Assembly (NCBI GenBank): GCA_023146675.1
Contig: JAGLBQ010000245.1
Coordinates: forward strand, 1 to 8,187
DNA from: Cocleimonas sp.
GTDB taxonomy: Bacteria > Pseudomonadota > Gammaproteobacteria > Thiotrichales > Thiotrichaceae
Direction of reading: 5' to 3'
Length of the DNA: 8,187 bases
The notes beneath the pieces are model-generated. The model saw only the letters and a program-made list of their open reading frames with translations. It ran no database searches and had not been told where the DNA came from. The translations under genes and the position numbers were made by a program. This document shows, in pieces, positions 1 to 5,409 of this stretch (positions are counted from its first letter, which is position 1; every line of letters begins with the position of its first letter).

Positions 1-345
1 AAGCAATTACTGATATTTTTGCCTGATGAGGATCTTGGTAAAGAGAATGCTGTCTTTGTGCCTTTTTTTGGTCTGGATAAAGCAACGCTTACTACCCCTG
101 CACGGATTGCCAAATTAGGAAAGGCCGTTAGCTTGCCTTGCTTTTCTTATTACGATCAGAAAGCAGCAAAATATAAAGTGGTTATTGCACCTGCCATTGA
201 GGACTATCCCAGTAAAAATGCGAACGAAAATGCTCTGAAGCTTAATCAGCAATTAGAAAAACTGATAAAGCAAAACCCAGCACAGTATATGTGGCTGATG
301 CGTTTGTACCGTACCCGCCCTGAAGGCGAAAGTACGGTTTATTAA
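1..345 (+). CDS. lpxL: Lipid A biosynthesis acyltransferase, LpxL/HtrB family (3' end only)
   Basis: The reading frame is open from the first base to the TAA at 343-345, so the start lies outside the window; 114 C-terminal residues are visible. Seen: an FVPFFG motif after a D-E-D-x-G stretch, then a T-T-P-A-R-I-A segment, a run of beta-type sequence (YKVVIAPAIEDYP), and a C-terminal Q-Y-M-W-L-M-R-L-Y-R-T-R-P end. These match the C-terminal half of LpxL/LpxM acyltransferases, inner-membrane enzymes that move a secondary acyl chain from acyl-ACP onto Kdo2-lipid IVA. The catalytic HX4D motif would lie upstream of the window. The symbol is given for the family; LpxL cannot be told from LpxM or a paralogue here. 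The TTG at 19 is not the start, because homology and the open frame run through it. It converges on cysS. Confidence 0.85.
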   Translation, partial: KQLLIFLPDEDLGKENAVFVPFFGLDKATLTTPARIAKLGKAVSLPCFSYYDQKAAKYKVVIAPAIEDYPSKNANENALKLNQQLEKLIKQNPAQYMWLMRLYRTRPEGESTVY

Positions 346-357
346 TATTTATTTTTT
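308..357 (+). terminator. Possible intrinsic terminator overlapping the end of lpxL
   Basis: ACCGTAC (308-314) pairs with GTACGGT (332-338), and inside it CGCC (316-319) pairs with GGCG (325-328). T-rich sequence follows (338-340, then TTTTTT at 352-357). The hairpin lies inside the last codons of the acyltransferase and the stop codon sits in the T-rich tail. The tail is interrupted by A residues and the long T run is about 14 bases away, so termination efficiency is uncertain. No clear terminator was seen for cysS arriving from the other side (346-460). Confidence 0.4.
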
Positions 358-460
358 GATGATCAGCATAAAGTCGCTACTAAATTGCACCTGTATTCAT
401 GCTCCTCTTTAATAGATCAAGATCGTAAGCTATGACTCATACTTTTTAGCGTTAACAATC

Positions 461-1852
461 CTAATCTCGACGCCAAATAGTCTCTGCTCCGTTATCTTCC
501 AAAGAAACGCCCTGCTCTTTTAATTCATCACGAATTTTATCTGCTTCAGCCCAGCTTTTCTCTGCTTTAGCATCTAAGCGCGCCTGAATAAGCACTTCAA
601 TCGCATCACGACTCAATGCATCATTACTCACATCACCTTGCAACCATTCATCAGGGGCTATTTGTAAGATTCCTAAAATACCACCTAATTGTTTTAATAA
701 GGCTCCATGCGCAGCCGCTACTGTTTCATCTTGTTGCTGACGTATTTTATTAACCTCACGAGAGAGATCAAACAAAGCAGCTAATGCTTCTGGTGTATTA
801 AAATCATCATGCATGGCGGCATGAAAACGGAAAGAAAAATCAGTTTTTTCAATAGGCTCTGCTTCTGGTAATCCGCGTAATGTAGCGTAGAGCCTAGCTA
901 ATGCTTTGCCTGAGCTAACCAATTGATCTTCGCTATAATTTAAAGGACTACGATATTGGCTGGTGAGCATAAAATAACGTACATCTTCACCGCGAAACTT
1001 CTTTAATACGTCACGAATGGTAAAAAAATTGTCTAATGACTTTGACATTTTCTCTTCATCAATACGGATAAAGCCATTATGCATCCAATAGTTGGCAAAA
1101 TGCTGTCCTGTACACGCTTCTGACTGTGCTATTTCATTTTCATGGTGTGGAAACTGCAAATCTTTACCGCCCCCATGAATATCAAAACTAGCACCAAATA
1201 GCTCCGTTGACATGGCAGAACATTCAATATGCCAACCTGGACGACCTTTTCCCCATTGAGAATCCCATGCAGGCTCACCTTCTTTAGCTGGCTTCCATAG
1301 CACAAAATCTAACGGATCATCTTTGGCATCATCAATCGCAATACGATCCCCTGCCCCTTCACGCAAATCATCGAGATTACGTCCTGATAGTTTACCGTAG
1401 CCCTCAAACTTGGAAACATCATAATAAACATCGCCATTCTTGCCTTGGTAGGCATAATCTTTATCAATCAGTGTTTGAATCATGGTTAAAATAGCAGGGA
1501 TATTTTCTGTTGCACGTGGCTCTAAAGTTGGAGGGAGCAAACCTAAACTACCTTCATCTTCATGCATTGCATCAATAAATCGTGTCGTCAGCGCAGTAAA
1601 GTCTTCATCATTTTTAATCGCACGTTCAATTATTTTATCATCAATATCCGTAATATTACGCGCATAGCTGACATCAAATCCTTTATGTAATAAGTAACGA
1701 TAGATAACATCAAACGCAATCATCACCCTTGCATGACCAAGGTGGCAGTAATCGTAAACCGTCATTCCACAGACATACATGCGAATTTTATTTTTTTCGA
1801 TAGGTTTGAATTCTTCTTTTTGATTGGTCAGTGTATTGTATATTTCAAGCAT
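461..1852 (-). CDS. cysS: Cysteine--tRNA ligase
   Basis: Cytoplasmic class I aminoacyl-tRNA synthetase that activates cysteine with ATP and loads it on tRNA-Cys. The 463-residue length fits the family (E. coli 461). Seen: the HIGH-type motif HLGH at residues 37-40, the KMSKS loop at 268-272, and the expected zinc ligands Cys28, Cys211, His236 and Glu240, each in the usual context (YVCGMTVYD, WHIECSAMS, FPHHENE). The C-terminal part (about 315-463) corresponds to the helical DALR and anticodon-recognition region. The ATG at 1852 gives the standard N-terminus starting with L-E-I-Y-N-T; the ribosome binding site is weak (AAGACA). It is divergent from the cyclophilin gene, as cysS and ppiB are in E. 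coli. Nothing in the protein looks damaged. Confidence 0.98.
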   Translation of the reverse strand: MLEIYNTLTNQKEEFKPIEKNKIRMYVCGMTVYDYCHLGHARVMIAFDVIYRYLLHKGFDVSYARNITDIDDKIIERAIKNDEDFTALTTRFIDAMHEDEGSLGLLPPTLEPRATENIPAILTMIQTLIDKDYAYQGKNGDVYYDVSKFEGYGKLSGRNLDDLREGAGDRIAIDDAKDDPLDFVLWKPAKEGEPAWDSQWGKGRPGWHIECSAMSTELFGASFDIHGGGKDLQFPHHENEIAQSEACTGQHFANYWMHNGFIRIDEEKMSKSLDNFFTIRDVLKKFRGEDVRYFMLTSQYRSPLNYSEDQLVSSGKALARLYATLRGLPEAEPIEKTDFSFRFHAAMHDDFNTPEALAALFDLSREVNKIRQQQDETVAAAHGALLKQLGGILGILQIAPDEWLQGDVSNDALSRDAIEVLIQARLDAKAEKSWAEADKIRDELKEQGVSLEDNGAETIWRRD

Positions 1853-1903
1853 GATTTTTGTCTTAACGGTTAATTTAGGGATATTTAAAGTAAGTACGCA
1901 TGG

Positions 1904-1932
1904 TAGCAGAGCCGAGACTAATCCGCTATGAT
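1904..1932 (+). promoter_or_regulatory. Possible promoter of the cyclophilin gene (-10 only)
   Basis: TATGAT at 1927-1932 is a good -10 hexamer, but no convincing -35 is seen 16-18 bases upstream. If used, transcription would start near 1939. This would leave a leader of about 90 bases before the GTG at 2033 and would rule out the ATG at 1928, which lies inside the hexamer. The 1853-1926 stretch must also hold the cysS promoter on the other strand, which I could not place. Confidence 0.3.
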
Positions 1933-2032
1933 ACGCGCCTTGAATTACTTACCTGAATTGCAAATCATTTCAGATAAAGTAGCCTTCAATCTTAAAAATA
2001 AATTCACTCTACTCTACAAGAAGGGAAACTTC

Positions 2033-2680
2033 GTGAAACTATTATCAATCAAACAATTTACATTATTATTCTTCTCTTTCTTCATGTTATTTGCTGGCTG
2101 TAATGCACAAGAGAGTACAACCAAGCAGGCAACAGAAAAAGAGACTAAACCAAGCACCTCAGGAGAAAAAATGTCTGCTAATCCAATGATTCAAATAATA
2201 ACGAACAAGGGAACAATCACCATTGAACTGGATGCTGAAAAAGCACCAATCTCAGCTAAAAATATGATTAACTATGTAAAAAAAGAGTTTTATGATGGCT
2301 TAATTTTTCATCGTGTTATTCCTGGATTTATGGTTCAAGGCGGCGGCATGAATCCTGACATGAGTGAAAAATCAACTACAGATCAAATTCAAAATGAAGC
2401 GAATAATGGTCTTAAAAATGATCGTGGTACATTAGCAATGGCACGTACCAATGTTCCTCATTCTGCATCATCACAGTTTTTCATTAACTTAAAAAATAAT
2501 GATTTTCTTAATCATAGCAGTGAGACACCACAAGGCTGGGGTTATGCTGTCTTTGGTAAAGTAACAAAAGGCATGGATATTGTTGATGAAATTGCCAAAG
2601 TGAAGACGGGGAATCATGGTGGGCACGGTGATGTTCCTATGGAAGCCGTTATCATTGAAAAAATGACTATTGTTGAGTAA
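2033..2680 (+). CDS. Cyclophilin-type peptidyl-prolyl cis-trans isomerase, predicted lipoprotein (PpiB-like)
   Basis: Catalyses cis-trans isomerisation of peptide bonds before proline. From the GTG at 2033 the product has 215 residues: a signal peptide (K near the start, hydrophobic 9-21), a lipobox-like LFAGC with Cys23 for lipid attachment, a Ser/Thr/Lys/Glu-rich linker (27-46), then a complete cyclophilin domain (about 50-215). The domain has FHRVIPGFMVQGGG, the NEANNGLKN block, GTLAMAR, SQFFIN and QGWGYAVFG, all very close to E. coli PpiB, which is cytoplasmic. GTG is chosen because AAGGGA lies 7 bases upstream and it begins a clean signal peptide. The frame also reaches back to ATG 1928, but that adds 35 residues unlike a signal sequence. 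The position beside cysS supports orthology with ppiB. An internal start at 2171 may give a second, cytoplasmic form. The -3 lipobox residue is Phe, which is less usual. Confidence 0.9.
   Translation: MKLLSIKQFTLLFFSFFMLFAGCNAQESTTKQATEKETKPSTSGEKMSANPMIQIITNKGTITIELDAEKAPISAKNMINYVKKEFYDGLIFHRVIPGFMVQGGGMNPDMSEKSTTDQIQNEANNGLKNDRGTLAMARTNVPHSASSQFFINLKNNDFLNHSSETPQGWGYAVFGKVTKGMDIVDEIAKVKTGNHGGHGDVPMEAVIIEKMTIVE
2161..2173 (+). promoter_or_regulatory. Internal ribosome binding site and ATG within the cyclophilin gene
   Basis: AGGAG at 2161-2165 is followed, after five A residues, by an in-frame ATG at 2171-2173. Initiation here would give a 169-residue protein starting M-S-A-N-P-M, without signal peptide or linker, and of the size of cytoplasmic PpiB (E. 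coli 164). The site lies exactly at the junction of linker and cyclophilin domain. Seen in sequence; its use is inferred. Confidence 0.5.
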
Positions 2681-2692
2681 TAGCTTAATACT

Positions 2693-2716
2693 CGCAAAGG
2701 CGTACTTTGCGCTTTT
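2693..2716 (+). terminator. Possible weak terminator after the cyclophilin gene
   Basis: CGCAAAG (2693-2699) and CTTTGCG (2705-2711) form a 7-bp stem with a 5-base loop, followed by CTTTTG. The stem begins 13 bases after the stop codon. The T tract is only four bases, so this may be an attenuator or an mRNA-end hairpin rather than a strong terminator. Confidence 0.4.
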
Positions 2717-2774
2717 GCGAAACTAAACTTCGCCCATGAATAACATCTCACACACACTTATTTTTAATAAACGC

Positions 2775-2806
2775 TGGCTACTACTTCAACATAAAAAAAG
2801 TAGCCA
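2775..2806. repeat. Inverted repeat in the cyclophilin-transporter gap
   Basis: TGGCTACT (2775-2782) and AGTAGCCA (2799-2806) are perfect inverted arms of 8 bp around a 16-base loop ending in an A run. On the minus strand the loop would be T-rich, but neither strand has a T tract placed for classical termination. Function unknown. The rest of the 2681-2917 gap holds no convincing coding sequence. Confidence 0.45.
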
Positions 2807-2836
2807 TCGCATAATTTATTGATCTAATTTCTGTTG

Positions 2837-2879
2837 GCTGTCCGATACAGCTAACATTGAACTCCCTCTCTGATACAGC
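2837..2879 (+). promoter_or_regulatory. Possible operator: palindrome plus GATACAGC direct repeat upstream of the transporter
   Basis: GCTGT-N5-ACAGC (2837-2851) is a perfect 5-bp palindrome. Its right half is part of GATACAGC (2844-2851), which recurs exactly at 2872-2879, 28 bases on. The pair ends about 40 bases before the transporter start. Spaced copies with one palindromic half suggest a regulator binding site, but no regulator gene is in the window. A TTGAAC lies between the copies (2857-2862) without a good -10 partner. Confidence 0.3.
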
Positions 2880-2917
2880 CTTATCTCGCAGCCAGCCTCA
2901 CCCCAAGGGCAAGCGCC

Positions 2918-3835
2918 ATGCAAGATTCAAGACAACAATCAAATACAATATCAGGCATTTTATACGCACTAAGCGGTACTGCTTTATTTTCAATTAAGCC
3001 CATTATTATTAAACTGGCTTATCAAAGTGGCAGCGAAGAACTTGAAGCGATTACACTACTGACCTTGAGAATGCTATTTACATTGCCTTTTTATCTATTA
3101 ATCGGTTGGTTGATGTTGAAACGAAATAAATCGACTAAAAACAATATCAATGCCCGACTCTTACTTGGCATATCAGCTACTGGCTTTTGTGGATACTACC
3201 TTGCCGCCTATCTAGACATATGGGGGTTGCAGTATATTAGTGCGCAGTTAGAGCGCATGACGCTGTTTGTCTACCCTACAATTGTTGCACTTCTTAGCTT
3301 TATCTTGTTTAAGCAGCGCATAACGCTCAATATGGTATTAGCAACGCTGTTAACCTATGCGGGTATTGCCGCTATGTATTATCAGGAAAGTCTATTAACG
3401 ACTGAGCATGTCGCAAAAGGAATGAGTTTAATTGCTCTGGCAGCACTGAGTTTTGCTTTTTATATGGTATTTAGCAAAGGATATATTCAGAAAATTGGTA
3501 GCCGTTTGTTTACCAGTATTGCAATGTTGGCTTCATCCGTCTTTATTTTTATTCATTTTTTAATCAGCCAACCACTTGAAAGCTTGATATTAAGCACGGA
3601 GCTTTATCTGATTATTGCAATCATTGCTATTCCCTGCACGGTGGTTCCAAGCTTTTTGATTAGTGAAGCGATTGCCAGAATTGGTCCATCAAAAACAAGT
3701 ATTGCTAATGGCAGTGGACCAATGATTACATTGATTGCCGCTATTAGTATTTTAGGTGAGCCATTTTCGATGATTTATCTGCTTGGCATGGGGCTTATTA
3801 TAACGGGTATTTATTTACTTTCTAGACAAAGCTAA
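2918..3835 (+). CDS. EamA/DMT-family membrane transporter
   Basis: A 305-residue integral membrane protein with about ten hydrophobic segments in two similar halves (roughly residues 12-155 and 168-302), the usual two-EamA-domain layout of the drug/metabolite transporter superfamily. Each half ends in the family's repeated motif: L-F-V-Y-P-T-I-V-A-L-L-S-F-I-L-F-K-Q in the first, and G-P-M-I-T-L-I-A-A-I-S-I-L-G-E-P in the second, where the Gly-Glu is the more typical form. The substrate cannot be told; family members export amino acids, nucleosides and other small metabolites. The ATG at 2918 has AAGGG about 9 bases upstream and gives a short cytoplasmic N-terminus. It is apparently a single gene, separated from the cyclophilin by 237 bases with hairpins and repeats, and it converges on the gene at 3895-5187. 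Confidence 0.93.
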   Translation: MQDSRQQSNTISGILYALSGTALFSIKPIIIKLAYQSGSEELEAITLLTLRMLFTLPFYLLIGWLMLKRNKSTKNNINARLLLGISATGFCGYYLAAYLDIWGLQYISAQLERMTLFVYPTIVALLSFILFKQRITLNMVLATLLTYAGIAAMYYQESLLTTEHVAKGMSLIALAALSFAFYMVFSKGYIQKIGSRLFTSIAMLASSVFIFIHFLISQPLESLILSTELYLIIAIIAIPCTVVPSFLISEAIARIGPSKTSIANGSGPMITLIAAISILGEPFSMIYLLGMGLIITGIYLLSRQS

Positions 3836-3879
3836 AAAATAAGATGCGTGGAAGATGCTCTTCATCAAGCATCTTCCAC
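3834..3879 (-). terminator. Terminator hairpin between convergent genes
   Basis: GTGGAAGATGCT (3848-3859) and AGCATCTTCCAC (3868-3879) form a perfect 12-bp stem with an 8-base loop. Reading leftward, the hairpin is followed by five bases, then TTATTTTTT (A run at 3834-3839 on the given strand), so it best serves the 430-residue gene whose stop is at 3895. In the other direction (after the transporter) the flank AACAGAGTTT is not T-rich, so termination there is less sure. The T run overlaps the transporter's stop codon. Confidence 0.65.
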
Positions 3880-3894
3880 AACAGAGTTTAGCTA

Positions 3895-5187
3895 TTAATA
3901 ACTCTTACAAGATGACTTATAAGGATTAACCTTAGGATCATAAACTCCCCAGCGATACTCTAATGGTGCATTAGGATCAGAAACTAACTTTCCTGACAAA
4001 AGATTATGTTTAAGCTCTCTTAGTGGCATAAAGTACTTTTCACCTAAGCTCATCTGTACCATGCAAAAATTATTAAGCTCTTTTGTTTCTTCAGGTTTTG
4101 GTTGAGTCTTTGAGAATAAAATACGCGCCCAACGCTGTGGTTGTGTATTGGGAGCATAACGTGATACTTTTTTGAAATGCCCTTCAACGGCATTAAAAAA
4201 TGCCTTTAAACGTCGATCCCTTGAAGGCGTTGAATAAGCATCATATTCTCTACGAGTCATACATTTACGCCCTTTTTTACGAATTTTTTGCAAATGCCAT
4301 AGCGCATCATAAATATATACACTACGATCATTTGCATACATACATAAGGCAATTAATAAACGTAAGGTTTTCTCATCAGGCTTCTCAGGGCGCTTACCCA
4401 GTGCGCTCGCAATAATATCAGTGAAACGTACATAGTTAAGCTGCACTGCTGCTGCAATCTTATATTGCTCAGCACTAAATCCAGGCTGTTTTCTAATTGA
4501 TTTTGTTATATTTTGTGGCTGGATAAAACGTCGATAACCATCTCTGTAATGCTTAGTATCCTCTGGCACATAAAATGGGAATGATTCAATTCGATCTAAA
4601 AATCGAGGTGCTTTCGGTGTGGTTGACGACATCACTTCTGCCACACCTGCATCTGTCACATTCACAATTTGATACGAATGCACACCTGGAGCGGCATAAA
4701 GATCGCCTGGCTTGATCTGGTTTAATGCAATAGGATAAGTATCAAGTCCTAATGTTTTTGTGCTGGTCATATCAGCAACATAATCTAAAAATTTGCGTAC
4801 ACGTTGTGTTTCTGGCAAGCGATCCCATCTTTTCATCGAATTACTGATATACCTTGCCTTGCGCTTACGTTTACTCCGCTTACTCCGTTTTTTCTTACCG
4901 TGTATATTATGAATCACAAACGGTAATTTATGTTCATAGGCAAAAATAAGGCGCATTGCATAGACTGCATCAGCACAATCATGTGAATACATATAGTAAA
5001 TAGGTCTCTTCTTATCCATGAAGAAGTCTTCAGTCCAATTTTTCTTTACCCACGCACGGTAAGTATTTTCCCATTGCTCATTCCATTGATTTTTTGCTTT
5101 CCAAATTGCTGCATTGGCAGGGCTAAGGAAACTCAGTAACATCAAAATCATACAACTGATGGTATAGCGAAAGAATTTTTTCTTCAT
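3895..5187 (-). CDS. Exported protein of unknown function, possible papain-like (NlpC/P60-like) hydrolase
   Basis: 430 residues. A Sec signal peptide is clear: M-K-K-K, hydrophobic 9-22, and an A-N-A cleavage site before Ala27; there is no lipobox. After a Trp-rich start (29-51) comes an S-H-D-C-A-D-A-V segment with Cys71 at the head of a predicted helix, and later P-G-D-L-Y-A-A-P-G-V-H-S-Y-Q-I-V with His170. A D-C-A helix followed by 'PGDL...H..(I/V)' is the layout of papain-like cysteine peptidases and amidases such as NlpC/P60, with Glu184 a possible third residue; this is inference, not a recognised named family. Between Cys and His sits a very basic run (98-112). The rest (about 215-430) is helical and unassigned, with cysteines at 282, 315, 375 and 427 by eye. 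It was likely transcribed alone: a possible promoter lies at 5244-5273 and a terminator at 3834-3879. The ribosome binding site is weak. The start is fixed by the signal peptide. Confidence 0.85.
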   Translation of the reverse strand: MKKKFFRYTISCMILMLLSFLSPANAAIWKAKNQWNEQWENTYRAWVKKNWTEDFFMDKKRPIYYMYSHDCADAVYAMRLIFAYEHKLPFVIHNIHGKKKRSKRSKRKRKARYISNSMKRWDRLPETQRVRKFLDYVADMTSTKTLGLDTYPIALNQIKPGDLYAAPGVHSYQIVNVTDAGVAEVMSSTTPKAPRFLDRIESFPFYVPEDTKHYRDGYRRFIQPQNITKSIRKQPGFSAEQYKIAAAVQLNYVRFTDIIASALGKRPEKPDEKTLRLLIALCMYANDRSVYIYDALWHLQKIRKKGRKCMTRREYDAYSTPSRDRRLKAFFNAVEGHFKKVSRYAPNTQPQRWARILFSKTQPKPEETKELNNFCMVQMSLGEKYFMPLRELKHNLLSGKLVSDPNAPLEYRWGVYDPKVNPYKSSCKSY

Positions 5188-5243
5188 AAAAGACTCTGTT
5201 AATGTAACTTGTAAGAATAAATTTATTAATTTAAATCTTGTTA

Positions 5244-5273
5244 CTTATAGCGTAATTTTTAAAAAAGTGTAAG
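5244..5273 (-). promoter_or_regulatory. Possible sigma70-type promoter of the 430-residue exported protein
   Basis: On the minus strand CTTACA (complement of 5268-5273) and TATAAG (complement of 5244-5249) are 18 bases apart. The -10 matches five of six consensus positions, the -35 four of six, and the spacer is mostly T and A. The predicted transcript starts near 5237, about 50 bases before the ATG at 5187. Confidence 0.45.
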
Positions 5274-5325
5274 GGATACATAAAATTATTAGAACAAATT
5301 AATACTGCTTAGGTTCAATACGTGC

Positions 5326-5364
5326 AAAAAAAAAGGGTAGATGCCAAAACATCAACCCTTTTTT
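5326..5364 (-). terminator. Intrinsic terminator of the His/Cys-repeat lipoprotein gene
   Basis: GGGTAGATG (5335-5343) and CATCAACCC (5350-5358) pair with one internal mismatch around a 6-base loop. Nine A residues at 5326-5334 give nine T residues after the hairpin on the minus strand, and six T residues lie on the other side, so it could work in both directions. It ends transcription about 50 bases after the stop at 5410 and separates this gene from the next one on the strand. Confidence 0.85.
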
Positions 5365-5366
5365 AT

Positions 5367-5384
5367 TCCTGAAAGAATTCAGGA
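5367..5384 (-). repeat. Short inverted repeat ahead of the terminator
   Basis: TCCTGAA (5367-5373) and TTCAGGA (5378-5384) are perfect arms around a 4-base loop. It lies in the 3' untranslated part of the lipoprotein mRNA, between the stop codon and the terminator, and contains the restriction-type palindrome GAATTC. It could be an mRNA-stabilising hairpin; there is no T tract directly after it. Confidence 0.45.
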
Positions 5385-5409
5385 GAACCGCTTAGTTAAA
5401 AACTAGCTT

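Noticed and set aside
1482..1667. Open frame of 61 codons antisense to cysS
   Set aside because: Shadow of the conserved cysS coding sequence; no start signals of its own.
1928..2032. Upstream in-frame ATG that would extend the cyclophilin by 35 residues
   Set aside because: It lies inside a -10-like hexamer, has no ribosome binding site, and would bury the signal peptide. The GTG at 2033 with AAGGGA upstream fits better.
2736..2822. Short open frame of 28 codons between the cyclophilin and transporter genes
   Set aside because: No ribosome binding site, no recognisable sequence, and it runs through the inverted repeat at 2775-2806.
4200..4415. Open frame of 71 codons antisense to the exported protein gene
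   Set aside because: Lies wholly inside the better-supported gene on the other strand, with no ribosome binding site.
5188..5409. Possible small gene between the exported protein and the lipoprotein
   Set aside because: No open frame with a start signal was seen; the stretch is explained by a promoter, a terminator and a short hairpin.
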